A stretch of 64,000 nucleotides of DNA from Streptomyces bathyalis (GTDB lineage Bacteria; Actinomycetota; Actinomycetes; Streptomycetales; Streptomycetaceae), in the NCBI RefSeq assembly GCF_015910445.1, contig NZ_CP048882.1, positions 3,844,001-3,908,000 on the forward strand, read 5' to 3'. The position numbers and the translations under genes were made by a program. Of this stretch, positions 9,408 to 17,052 are shown piece by piece (the first letter of the stretch is position 1; each line of letters opens with the position of its first letter). The notes below the pieces were generated by a model that was not told where the DNA came from, searched no databases, and saw only the letters and a program-made list of their open reading frames with translations.

Positions 9408-10361
9408 ATGGAGGGCGTTATCCGTCGCGTGATCGCTCCGCTCTCCGCTGTGGTCGTTGCGGGCCTCGTGGCCGCCGGCGTGCTGCTCACCGGGTCGGAT
9501 CCGGGGGAACCGTCCGAGCCGGAGCCGGACACGTTCGTGATCGGCCAGTTCAACATGGCCGGCGGGACGACCGAGTACGGCGACGAGGGCAACACCGCGC
9601 CCGACGCGCTCGCCGAGGACGTGAAGGACCGCAAGGCGGCCTTCCTCACGATGCAGGAGACCTGCCAGGACTGGGACGAGCGGCTCGAGGACCGACTGCC
9701 CGGCTACACGGTGCTGTTCAGCCCCGTCGACAACCTGGAGAGGAATCCGGGAACGCCCGCGCGCTGCCATCACCCCACCGACTTCGGCAACACGATCGTC
9801 TTCCGCAACGGCCTCGGCTTCGACAAGGACGACACCGACGTCCACCAGTTGGGCTCCACCTCCGGTGACGAGTACCGCGAGATGGTCTGCGTGCGCTCCG
9901 AGCCCCGGAAGCTGGTGGTCTGCTCCGCCCACCTCACGCCGTCCGGGGGCGACTACCTGGCGAGCCGGAAGCGCGAGGTCGCCACGGTCCAGCGGATCCT
10001 GACCTCGCGGTACAAGGACTACACGGTGCTGCTCGGCGGGGACATCAACGACCTCCCGCTCTCCGGCGTCCTCGACCGCCTCTACCACCCCGACTACGGG
10101 CACGGGGCCCGAGGAGCGTTCAAGGAGGCATCGGGCCCCTGCCTCGACGCGATGAAGCCCGAGCGCCGTGCCGCTCAGCTGCCGCGCGCCAGGTACGCGC
10201 CGTGCCGGTCCGGTCAGCCCAGCCACAGCAAGGGCAAGATCGACTATGTTTTCGTCTCACCGTCGGTGCGGGTCCGGTCGGGCACCTTGAGTCACTCGGA
10301 GCACTCCGACCACAAGCAGGTGTGGGCCCGCCTCGATCTCCCCGCCACGTCGCGGCGCTGA
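9408..10361 (+). CDS. Secreted or membrane-anchored endonuclease/exonuclease/phosphatase-family protein
   Basis: 317 residues. A hydrophobic segment at about 7-28 is a signal peptide or anchor. The EEP (DNase I/sphingomyelinase) fold follows: GQFNMAGG (N-type metal ligand), TMQETCQDW (catalytic Glu), CSAHLTPSG (His), LLGGDINDLPLSG (Asp/Asn), KIDYVFVS and HSDHKQVWA (terminal Asp-His). All metal and catalytic positions look intact. Four Cys in the mature part suggest extracytoplasmic disulfides. Substrate could be nucleic acid or a phosphoester lipid. ATG 9408 has GGGGA at proper spacing, and TTGACG 9342-9347 with CATGCT 9365-9370 at 17-bp spacing may be its promoter. A hairpin at 10432-10450 ends the unit. 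Confidence 0.82.
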   Translation: MEGVIRRVIAPLSAVVVAGLVAAGVLLTGSDPGEPSEPEPDTFVIGQFNMAGGTTEYGDEGNTAPDALAEDVKDRKAAFLTMQETCQDWDERLEDRLPGYTVLFSPVDNLERNPGTPARCHHPTDFGNTIVFRNGLGFDKDDTDVHQLGSTSGDEYREMVCVRSEPRKLVVCSAHLTPSGGDYLASRKREVATVQRILTSRYKDYTVLLGGDINDLPLSGVLDRLYHPDYGHGARGAFKEASGPCLDAMKPERRAAQLPRARYAPCRSGQPSHSKGKIDYVFVSPSVRVRSGTLSHSEHSDHKQVWARLDLPATSRR

Positions 10362-10431
10362 ACGCCCGCCGGGGCGCCGACGCGCCGGGGCCCAACTGCC
10401 CGCGGCGGTTTGCGAGTTCACGGCCGTGCCG

Positions 10432-10450
10432 CTCCGGCTCCGAGCCGGAG
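10432..10450 (+). terminator. Hairpin after the EEP-family gene
   Basis: CTCCGGCT / AGCCGGAG, a perfect 8-bp stem with loop CCG, about 70 bp after the stop codon. Likely terminator separating this gene from the small-peptide locus. Confidence 0.55.
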
Positions 10451-10516
10451 GAGTCGCGGCCACAACTGGCGTCGAGTGAAACGGTTCTGTGCGCGTCGCG
10501 GGTCTACTGGTCAGAT

Positions 10517-10659
10517 CACCGTGACAAATCGAGAGATCACGTGAGGATCGAATGGAGAAGGTTTCTGCGAGTGGAATCGAGCGCTCCCCGGATGTTCTGA
10601 TCCCCGGACCTCCGGTCTCACCGGAAAGACGTTCCCCCCGCTCGTTGATTGGAACTTCC
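10517..10659 (+). promoter_or_regulatory. Conserved leader/promoter region, copy 1
   Basis: This stretch recurs upstream of the second peptide gene (11026-11168). Shared blocks in order are GATCACGTGA (10535-10544, containing the palindrome TCACGTGA), GATGTTCTGATCCC (10591-10604), an inverted repeat TCCGGT-CTC-ACCGGA (10611-10625), then a nearly identical block up to the ATG. Spacing between blocks is kept to within one or two bases although the filler differs, which suggests selected regulatory sites. The regulator is unknown. Confidence 0.55.
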
Positions 10660-10902
10660 ATGCGTGACATGACACCTCAGATCGAGACCGCCGAGCTCTC
10701 CGACGCCGACCTCGACAACGTCTCCGGCGGCGTGGGCGCCTCCGTCGGCGGGAACCTCGCCGCCGGCCTGGAAGGCGTGACCGGCAGCGTGGCCGGCGCC
10801 GTCGACGGCGTCGGTGGCGTCACGGGCAGCGTCAGCGGCGACGCCTCCGGTCTGACCGGCGCCGTTCCGAGCGTCGGCGGCGTCACCGGCCTGGTGGGCT
10901 GA
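10660..10902 (+). CDS. Small peptide with double-glycine leader, copy 1 (candidate secreted peptide precursor)
   Basis: 80 residues. Residues 1-24 look like a bacteriocin/RiPP leader ending ELSDADLDNVSGG: acidic, with conserved Leu positions and a Gly-Gly cleavage site. The predicted 56-residue core has 18 Gly and many Val, Ala, Ser and Thr, repeated GVTGSV-like units, three acidic residues, and no Cys, Lys, Arg, His or aromatic residue. No Cys excludes lanthionine formation. ATG 10660 is preferred over upstream starts because GGAA precedes it at 5-base spacing and the same start block occurs in copy 2. No maturation enzyme or peptidase-containing exporter lies in the window. Function unknown; leader recognition is by pattern only. 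Confidence 0.75.
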   Translation: MRDMTPQIETAELSDADLDNVSGGVGASVGGNLAAGLEGVTGSVAGAVDGVGGVTGSVSGDASGLTGAVPSVGGVTGLVG

Positions 10903-10930
10903 GCGCGCGCCTGAGCACCTTCGCTCTCAG

Positions 10931-10969
10931 GGGCCCCGAGCCGCATGTGAAGCATGCGTGCCGGGGCCC
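10931..10969 (+). terminator. Hairpin after peptide copy 1
   Basis: GGGCCCCG (10931-10938) pairs with CGGGGCCC (10962-10969), and an inner GCATG / CATGC pair extends the structure. It is the diverged counterpart of the stronger hairpin after copy 2, so the terminator was duplicated with the gene. Confidence 0.6.
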
Positions 10970-11025
10970 TTGTGCGTGCCCCGGTCATTCCGGGCCTCTG
11001 CGGCCCCGGGCCGTCACCGATGCAG

Positions 11026-11168
11026 AGATCGGTAACGAATCGGAAGATCACGTGACGATGATGAAAGAGACGAGTGTGACGAGTGGCAGCAGGGACCGCG
11101 GAGATGTTCTGATCCCTCACCTCCGGTATCACCGGACAGACGTTCCCCGCTCGTTGATTGGAACCTTC
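11026..11168 (+). promoter_or_regulatory. Conserved leader/promoter region, copy 2
   Basis: Counterpart of 10517-10659: GATCACGTGA at 11046-11055, GATGTTCTGATCCC at 11103-11116, inverted repeat TCCGGT-ATC-ACCGGA at 11122-11136, then the same CTCGTTGATTGGAAC block before the start codon. The filler between the first two blocks differs from copy 1 but keeps its length (start-to-start 56 versus 57 bases). Confidence 0.55.
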
Positions 11169-11396
11169 ATGCGCGACCAGATCGAGACCGCCGAGCTTTC
11201 CGACGCCGACCTCGACAACGTCTCCGGCGGCGTGGGCGCCTCCCTCCCCGGGGGCCTCGCCGGCGTCGACGTCACCCCCGGCCCGGGCGGTGCCGCCGCC
11301 ACCGTGAGCGGTGCCGTCCCCGGCGTCGGCGGCGTCAGCGCCACGCTGAACGCCGGTGTCCCCGCCGTCGAGGGTGCCTCCGGCATCGTCGGCTGA
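11169..11396 (+). CDS. Small peptide with double-glycine leader, copy 2 (candidate secreted peptide precursor)
   Basis: 75 residues. The 21-residue leader is the same as copy 1 from QIETAELSDADL to the GG, minus three residues near the start. The 54-residue core begins VGAS as in copy 1 but then diverges. It has 15 Gly, several Pro, one Asp and one Glu, and no Cys, aromatic or basic residue. Leader conservation with core divergence is the usual pattern of paralogous precursor peptides. GGAAC before ATG 11169 serves as ribosome binding site. Two such peptides in tandem could act as a pair, but each has its own leader region and terminator. Function unknown. Confidence 0.75.
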   Translation: MRDQIETAELSDADLDNVSGGVGASLPGGLAGVDVTPGPGGAAATVSGAVPGVGGVSATLNAGVPAVEGASGIVG

Positions 11397-11425
11397 CCGG
11401 CTCCACCACTGGCACCACTGGTGCC

Positions 11426-11468
11426 AAGGGCCCTGGCACGCATGCGAGTTGTGCGTGCCAGGGCCCTT
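11426..11468 (+). terminator. Strong 17-bp hairpin after peptide copy 2
   Basis: AAGGGCCCTGGCACGCA (11426-11442) pairs perfectly with TGCGTGCCAGGGCCCTT (11452-11468) around a nine-base loop. It lies 30 bp after the stop codon and before the convergent VOC gene, so it may terminate both. Confidence 0.85.
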
Positions 11469-11512
11469 GTGCTGTGCGGTGAGCTGCGGCCGGACGGCCC
11501 GGAGGGGCGGCG

Positions 11513-11950
11513 TCAGCCGGTCGCGAAGACCTGCGAGTCGTCGGCGAACGCCTTGAACTCCAGGGCGTTGCCGGCCGGATCGCGAAGGAACATCGTCCAC
11601 TGCTCGCCCGGCTGTCCCTCGAAGCGCACGTACGGCTCGATGACGAACTCCGTGCCCGCCGCGCGCAGCCGGTCCGCCAGCCTGTGGAACTCGGGCACGG
11701 CGAGGATCAGGCCGAAGTGCGGTACGGGCACGTCGTGTCCGTCGACGGGATTGTGCGCGCGGCGAGCGCCGTCGCCGGGCGCGAGGTGGGTGACGAACTG
11801 ATGCCCGTGGAGATTCCAGTCCGTCCACGTCTGCGAGCTGCGCCCCTGCTCGAGGCCGAGCACCTCACCGTAGAAGCGGCGGGCGGCCTCCAAGTCGTTG
11901 ACGGGCATGGCCAGATGGAACCGCGGGACGGGTGAATCGAATGTGCTCAC
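11513..11950 (-). CDS. VOC-family (glyoxalase/bleomycin-resistance fold) protein
   Basis: 145 residues, single VOC domain made of two beta-alpha-beta-beta-beta halves: RFHLAMPVNDLEAARRFYGE at the start and FLRDPAGNALEFKAF at the end (the Glu is the usual metal ligand). PHFGLILAV supplies the second-half His. Family members bind a divalent metal and act as dioxygenases, isomerases or resistance proteins; this one cannot be assigned further. GTG 11950 is chosen (GAGAGG ahead of it) because the longer upstream frame has no similarity to the family. Confidence 0.8.
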   Translation of the reverse strand: MSTFDSPVPRFHLAMPVNDLEAARRFYGEVLGLEQGRSSQTWTDWNLHGHQFVTHLAPGDGARRAHNPVDGHDVPVPHFGLILAVPEFHRLADRLRAAGTEFVIEPYVRFEGQPGEQWTMFLRDPAGNALEFKAFADDSQVFATG

Positions 11951-12331
11951 GGGCCTCTCGCCGCCTTTCTGTGGATCCTCGCGCCCTTCCCGGGAAGTGC
12001 GTACCGGGAAGGGCCTGCGCTGACCGGACCGTACCCGGGGTCGCGGACCGTACCCCGGTGACGGCGATCCGCCGGGTCGTCCCGCGGAAGCGGGGCCCGC
12101 ACCGTGGCGGCGCACCGGGCGGATTGGGGCTCGTTCGTCGGCCGAACGGACGGAGCCCGGCTGCGAGTTCGGGACGTCGCGGGCCGTGGGGCAGGCCGCG
12201 GCCCAGCCGTCCGTACGAGCCGAAGCACGTTCGGGTGAAGCAAGGCCGTCACGGCCCGGACCGGCGGAGGCGGACCCTACGGTGACGGGGCAGGTGACAT
12301 CAGCGCCCGCACCCCGCGAGGAAACACGCAC
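11951..12331. other. 381-bp divergent intergenic region
   Basis: Lies between the VOC gene and the methyltransferase gene, which diverge, so both promoters should be here. GGACCGTACCC occurs twice close together around 12025-12055. I see no RNA gene, strong hairpin or convincing promoter pair. Confidence 0.4.
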
Positions 12332-13057
12332 ATGCCTCTCACGTCGAAGAGCCTCCCCGAGTACTGGGACACCTACAAGCCGCACAAGGGGGACGGGACG
12401 CCGTCCGCCCCCGCTGTCGACTCGTTCGAGTGGACGCAGTACCCCGGGCACGGCCCTGGAGCGGGCTTCATCGGAGAGCCGCGCACGGCCTTGGAGTTGG
12501 GCTCAGCCGAAGGGAAGGAGGCCGTCTTCCTCGCCCGTACGGGAGTCGAGGTGACCGCGCTCGACTTCTCGCCCGCGCAGACCGCACGCGCGCGGCTGTG
12601 GTGGGAGGGCACCCCCGGGCTCTCCTTCGTCACCGCGGAGGCCTGCGACTATCTCGCGGAGACGACGGCGACGTTCGACGCAATCTTCTCGCGGTGGGGC
12701 GCCGTCTGGTTCACCGACCCCGAGCGGCTGGTGCCGCTGGTGCGCCGCCGGCTCAACCCCGGTGGTGTGCTTGCCCTTTCGCAGGCCGAGCCCATCGAGG
12801 GCTTCTACGGTCCCCAGGCGATGTACGGCAACGGCCTCAGCGGGCGCCGGCTGACGGTGCTGCGCTGGTCGTACTCCACCGAGATGTGGGCGGACCTGCT
12901 GGAGCGCAACGGCTTCACGGGCATCGACGCGTGCGTCCTGCCCGCGCCCGACCCGGACAACGTGGGGACGCTGATGGTCCGCGCGAAGGTCCCGGCCCCC
13001 GCGTCGGCGCCGACCCCGGCGCCGGCGCCCGCGAAGCGGCGTCGCCAGGCGCGTTGA
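12332..13057 (+). CDS. Class I SAM-dependent methyltransferase
   Basis: 241 residues. Motif I is TALELGSAEGKEAVFLA (about 52-68) with acidic residue VTALDFS after it; FDAIFSRWGAVWF is the motif-II region and LNPGGVLALSQ the post-motif. Substrate unknown. The C-terminal 25 residues are a Pro/Ala tail ending in Lys/Arg. ATG 12332 is preceded by GAGGAAA at good spacing. Stand-alone gene. Confidence 0.82.
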   Translation: MPLTSKSLPEYWDTYKPHKGDGTPSAPAVDSFEWTQYPGHGPGAGFIGEPRTALELGSAEGKEAVFLARTGVEVTALDFSPAQTARARLWWEGTPGLSFVTAEACDYLAETTATFDAIFSRWGAVWFTDPERLVPLVRRRLNPGGVLALSQAEPIEGFYGPQAMYGNGLSGRRLTVLRWSYSTEMWADLLERNGFTGIDACVLPAPDPDNVGTLMVRAKVPAPASAPTPAPAPAKRRRQAR

Positions 13058-13224
13058 TCCGGTCGGCGCGTCGATCCGCGGCGTGTTGGTCCGCGGCGTG
13101 TTGGTCCGCGACGCCTGATCCGTCCTCGTCGCCGCAGCACACGGGAGCGCGGGACCGTCCCACCGACCCGGTCCGGGCGCACGGTCCGTGAGATGGCTCG
13201 CAGACGCCGCGCAGGGGAACTGCC

Positions 13225-13644
13225 GTGCCGAAGCGGGGCGTCCGTGTTGGCATGGAATCGCGTGAGGTCCGTGACGGGCGTGAGGGGACGGGCGCTGCCG
13301 CTGCCGGGTGCCTCGTCGCCGCTGTCGCGGCGGCGACCGGGTTCGGGGTGTGGTTCGCCGTCGCGCGCTCCGGGGTGATCGGGGGCTTCGAGGATCAGCG
13401 CGACTGGAGCCTGCTGTACATCGAACTGCCGGGCATGGTGGCCGGCTTCCCCCTGATCGCGCTGCTCACCTGGTCCCTCACGCGCGCCGTCTTCCGCGGG
13501 CGGGGCCGGCGCGGCACGCGGGCGGTGGTCATCGCAGCCGTGGTGGCCCTGACACTGCTGCTGTTGTCATGGGCCTGCGGGGTCTGGCTGGAGCACCGCG
13601 TCGACTGGATCGCGCCGGACCCCTGCTCCGATCCGCCGTGCTGA
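13225..13644 (+). CDS. Small integral membrane protein of unknown function
   Basis: 139 residues with three likely membrane segments (about 27-48, 68-88, 100-121) and a short Cys-containing tail ending DPCSDPPC. I do not recognise a family. GTG 13225 is chosen for the strong AGGGGAA site five bases upstream; an ATG nine codons later is possible. It follows a short direct repeat (TTGGTCCGCG units, about 13075-13112) and ends just before the convergent GNAT gene. Confidence 0.6.
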   Translation: MPKRGVRVGMESREVRDGREGTGAAAAGCLVAAVAAATGFGVWFAVARSGVIGGFEDQRDWSLLYIELPGMVAGFPLIALLTWSLTRAVFRGRGRRGTRAVVIAAVVALTLLLLSWACGVWLEHRVDWIAPDPCSDPPC

Positions 13645-13654
13645 ACCGACGGGC

Positions 13655-14137
13655 TCAGGGCACACCCGCGTCCACCCGGTAGATGACCTTGCCTTCCAGT
13701 TCGGTGAAGCCGAGCGACCGGTAGAAGGCGCGCGCGTCCGGATTGCCGGTGTCCGACGTCCACTCGATGCGGCTGCACCCGGGGCGCGCGGCGGCGATGG
13801 CCCGCAACTCCCGCATCAGCCGGGTGCCCAGGCCCTTCCCGCGTGCCGCGTCGCGGATGTACAGCTCCTTGAGGAAGAGCGAATGGGACGTCCACGCCGC
13901 GGGCCACAGGAACGAGTACGCGGCCAGGGCGACGACGCCGCCCGCGCCGTCGACCGCGAGAAGCGCCGAGGCGATGGGCGGCGAGCCGAAGAGAGCCTCC
14001 TCGACATCGCGCCTGCGTTCCTCGAGGGGCGGTTCCGGCGCCTTGACGCGCGCCGCGTAGAACCGCTCGACCTCCTCGATCAGTTCGGCCACTGCCAGGG
14101 CGTCGCGGTTCTCGGCGGCGCGGATCGTCATCGTCAC
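13655..14137 (-). CDS. GNAT-family N-acetyltransferase
   Basis: 160 residues with a GNAT acetyl-CoA site: FLKELYIRDAARGKGLGTRLM (R-x-x-G-x-G type loop) and the C-terminal NPDARAFYRSLGF motif. Substrate unknown. AGGAG lies five bases before GTG 14137, which is preferred over ATG 14131 two codons later. Divergent from the PhoX gene across about 240 bp that holds the PHO box. Confidence 0.87.
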   Translation of the reverse strand: MTMTIRAAENRDALAVAELIEEVERFYAARVKAPEPPLEERRRDVEEALFGSPPIASALLAVDGAGGVVALAAYSFLWPAAWTSHSLFLKELYIRDAARGKGLGTRLMRELRAIAAARPGCSRIEWTSDTGNPDARAFYRSLGFTELEGKVIYRVDAGVP

Positions 14138-14281
14138 GGAAACTCCTGTTCCACGGGCTCGGGACGGACAGGGGTCAGCGCGACAATCGAACCAGCAGGG
14201 AGCGCGGGTCCGACAGGGCGCAGGGAGGGCGCGCCGCCCGGTCCGGCGTCTCCCTGACGCCGCTTCCTGAGGCTGGGCCGG

Positions 14282-14303
14282 GATTCACCCGGGGTTCATC
14301 GTC
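14282..14303 (+). promoter_or_regulatory. PHO box (PhoP-binding direct repeats)
   Basis: Two adjacent 11-base units, GATTCACCCGG and GGTTCATCGTC, match the Streptomyces PHO-box pattern (GTTCACC-like direct repeats with 11-base period). The box lies about 73 bp before the PhoX start codon, and a CATAGCGT sequence near 14330 could be the -10, placing the box at about -57 to -36. Phosphate control is inferred. Confidence 0.55.
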
Positions 14304-14375
14304 AGGTCGTCTCCTCGCGGGCCTGCGCCCATAGCGTCGCTTCACCGCCGTATGCACGGAGATCCGGAGGGGAAC

Positions 14376-16445
14376 ATGCGCAAGCTGCTGACGGTGCTCG
14401 GCTCGCACCCGGGCGGCAGGTCGGCCATGACCTGCCGTTACCGGTGTGGTGACGCCTGCTTCCACGAGGCGCCCAACACCAGCGGCAACGAGTACGCCGG
14501 TGACCTCATCGCCCGCGCGCTCTCGCGCCGTTCAGTGCTGCGTGCCGGTGCCGTCGCCGGCGTTGTGGCCGCCGCCGGTACGGGGGCCTGCAGCTCGGAC
14601 TCCGCCGGCGCGGTGTCGGCCGCGGACGGCAAGGCGAAGGGCAAGCCCGCCAAGGGCCTGCGCTTCACGCCCGTCGAGCCGAACACCGACGACAAGGTGA
14701 CCGTCCCGAAGGGTTACGAGCAGAACATCGTGATCCGCTGGGGCGAACCGATCCTGCGCGGTGCTCCCGACTTCGACCCGGAGAAGCAGTCCGCGAAGGC
14801 GCAGGAAGGACAGTTCGGCTACAACAACGACTTCCTGTCGCTGCTCCCGCTGAGCGAGAAGGAGGGCGGCAGCAGGCGGCAGTTGCTCGTCGCCAACCAC
14901 GAGTACACCGACGAGGTCCTGATGTTCGCGGGCTACGACGCGGACGACCCCACTCGTGAGCAGGCAGAGATCGGCTGGGCCGCGCACGGCCTCTCCGTCG
15001 TGGTCGTCGAGGGCGAGAAGGGCTCGGGCGCGCTGCGGGCCGTGCCGCGCCACCGCCTCAACCGCCGCGTCACCGGTACCACTCCCTTCGAGGTCACCGG
15101 CCCGGCCGCGGGCAGCAAGTGGCTGCGCACCTCGGCGGATCCGGACGGCACCACGGTGCTCGGCACCCTCAACAACTGCTCGGGCGGCACGACTCCGTGG
15201 GGCACGACGCTGCACGGCGAGGAGAACGTCGACCAGTACTTCGCCAACACCGAGAAGGTCAAGGACGACGAGCACCGCAAGCGGCTGGAGCGGTACGCCC
15301 TCAAGGGCACCGACACAGAGCGGAAGTGGGAGCGGTTCGACGACCGCTTCGACGTCACGAAGGAGCCGTACGAGCCGCACCGCTTCGGCTGGGTCGTCGA
15401 ACTCGACCCGTACGACCCGGACTCGAAGCCCCGCAAGCGCACAGCGCTCGGCCGCTTCAAGCACGAGGGCGCGCAGCCGCGGCTGACGAGCGACGGCCGG
15501 GCCGTGGTCTACATGGGCGACGACGAACGCTTCGAGTACCTCTACAAGTTCGTCTCGTCGAAGCGGATGCGGCGCGGCGACAGCCGGTCCGACCACGAGC
15601 ACAACATGACGCTCCTGGACCACGGCACGCTGTACGTCGCCAAGCTGACGGGTGACAGCCCGGAGGACGACATCGACGGCTCGGGCGAACTGCCGTCGGA
15701 CGACCACGAGTTCGACGGCCGCGGCAAGTGGATCCCGCTGGCCACCGGCGACGAGTCGCACGTGGAGGGCATGACCGCGGAGGAGGTCTACGTCTTCACG
15801 CGCATCGCGGGCGACAAGGCCGGGGCCACCAAGATGGACCGCCCCGAGGACGTCGAACCCAGCCCCCGCACCGGCCGCGTCTACGCCGCCCTCACCAACA
15901 ACACCGACCGCGGCGCCTCGGGCAAGGCGGGCCCGGACGAGGCCAACCCGCGCAAGGGCAACAAGCACGGCCACGTGCTGGAGTTCGCGGAGCACGGCGA
16001 CGACCCGGCAGCCCGCCGCTTCACATGGCGGCTGTTCCTGGTGTGCGGCGACCCGGAGGACCCGGACACCTACTTCGGCGGCTTCCCCAAAGACCAGGTC
16101 AGCCCCATCTCCTGCCCCGACAACGTCGCATTCGACGACTTCGGCAATCTGTGGATCTCCACCGACGACGCCCAACTCGGCTTCCACGACGGCCTGTTCG
16201 GCGTGGCCACGTCGGGACCGCGGCGCGGTGAGGTGCGGCAGTTCCTGACCATGCCCAACGCCGCCGAGACCTGCGGGCCCATCGTGCAGGACCGGCGCGT
16301 CCTGGTCGCCGTGCAGCACCCGGGCGAGGAGGACGGCGCGAGCGTCGAGAAGCCCGCCTCCCAGTGGCCCGACGGACCGGACGCATACGTACGCCCCTCC
16401 GTCGTCAGCGTCTGGCGCAAGGACGGCGGTGACATCGGCGTCTGA
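14376..16445 (+). CDS. PhoX-family (DUF839) alkaline phosphatase, Tat-exported
   Basis: 689 residues. A family-typical N-terminus with CRYRCGDACFHE precedes a twin-arginine signal SRRSVLRAGAVAG (about 50-62); TGAC then gives a possible lipobox Cys near residue 72. The long body matches the PhoX/DUF839 family: NHEYTDEV, GEENVDQYF, FGWVVELDPYDP, HEGAQPRLTSDGR, YMGDDERFEYLYKFV. The family releases phosphate from organic esters outside the cell with a Ca/Fe-containing centre. ATG 14376 has GGAGGGGAAC immediately ahead. A PHO box upstream supports phosphate-starvation control. Confidence 0.9.
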   Translation: MRKLLTVLGSHPGGRSAMTCRYRCGDACFHEAPNTSGNEYAGDLIARALSRRSVLRAGAVAGVVAAAGTGACSSDSAGAVSAADGKAKGKPAKGLRFTPVEPNTDDKVTVPKGYEQNIVIRWGEPILRGAPDFDPEKQSAKAQEGQFGYNNDFLSLLPLSEKEGGSRRQLLVANHEYTDEVLMFAGYDADDPTREQAEIGWAAHGLSVVVVEGEKGSGALRAVPRHRLNRRVTGTTPFEVTGPAAGSKWLRTSADPDGTTVLGTLNNCSGGTTPWGTTLHGEENVDQYFANTEKVKDDEHRKRLERYALKGTDTERKWERFDDRFDVTKEPYEPHRFGWVVELDPYDPDSKPRKRTALGRFKHEGAQPRLTSDGRAVVYMGDDERFEYLYKFVSSKRMRRGDSRSDHEHNMTLLDHGTLYVAKLTGDSPEDDIDGSGELPSDDHEFDGRGKWIPLATGDESHVEGMTAEEVYVFTRIAGDKAGATKMDRPEDVEPSPRTGRVYAALTNNTDRGASGKAGPDEANPRKGNKHGHVLEFAEHGDDPAARRFTWRLFLVCGDPEDPDTYFGGFPKDQVSPISCPDNVAFDDFGNLWISTDDAQLGFHDGLFGVATSGPRRGEVRQFLTMPNAAETCGPIVQDRRVLVAVQHPGEEDGASVEKPASQWPDGPDAYVRPSVVSVWRKDGGDIGV

Positions 16446-16543
16446 CGGGAGCCTCCTGGCACCGGCCGCCGTACGCGTGTGATCGACTGCTGAGCGGCAG
16501 TCGGCACGGCAGCGTGCGAAGCGAGCGGAGTGGAGCGCGTCGG

Positions 16544-16864
16544 ATGACTCTCGCCTGGGTGGTTCTCATCGTCTCGGGGGTGCTGGAGACCGTATGGGCG
16601 AGCGCCCTGGAGGCGTCCGGCAATTTCCACAGGCTGTGGCCTTCGCTGCTCTTCGTCGGGGCGCTGGCGTGCAGCATGGCCGGACTGTCGTACGCGGTGG
16701 CACACATCCCGCTCGGCACCGCCTACGGCGTCTGGGTGGGGATCGGAGCCATCGGCACCGCCGCGTACGGGATGGCGGTGCTCGGCGACCCCGTCACGGC
16801 GGCACGCGTGCTGTGTCTGCTGCTGATCGTCGCCGGTGTGGTCGGGCTCAAGCTCCTGCACTGA
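16544..16864 (+). CDS. sugE: SMR-family exporter, SugE/Gdx type
   Basis: 106 residues with four membrane helices. The first has the conserved Glu in VSGVLETVWASALE, and LGTAYGVWVGIGAIGTAAYG matches the SugE subfamily rather than EmrE. SugE/Gdx proteins export guanidinium in exchange for protons as antiparallel dimers; some export quaternary ammonium compounds. The 98-bp leader lacks a recognisable guanidine riboswitch. ATG 16544 follows GGAG. Monocistronic. Confidence 0.88.
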   Translation: MTLAWVVLIVSGVLETVWASALEASGNFHRLWPSLLFVGALACSMAGLSYAVAHIPLGTAYGVWVGIGAIGTAAYGMAVLGDPVTAARVLCLLLIVAGVVGLKLLH

Positions 16865-17052
16865 CGGGTGGGGTCCGGTCCACCGGCAAGGGGGCCGAGC
16901 GGCCTGCGGGGCGGGGTAGGCCATAGCCGTCCGTACGCGTGCGGATGCGGCCCCACCCGCCCCGTGCGAGCCTTTTCGCACGGAGCCGCCCCTGCGCGGA
17001 CGGACGGGTCCGGACCGACGAACCCTGGCGAGCGAGGGGCGGCGAAGCAGCC

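Noticed and set aside
10660..11396. Lanthipeptide precursors
   Set aside because: The leader is similar to type II leaders, but the cores contain no Cys, so lanthionine rings cannot form, and no LanM-type gene is nearby.
16446..16543. Guanidine riboswitch before sugE
   Set aside because: The GCACG-GCAG-CGTGC hairpin has the wrong loop, and the paired-hairpin layout is missing.
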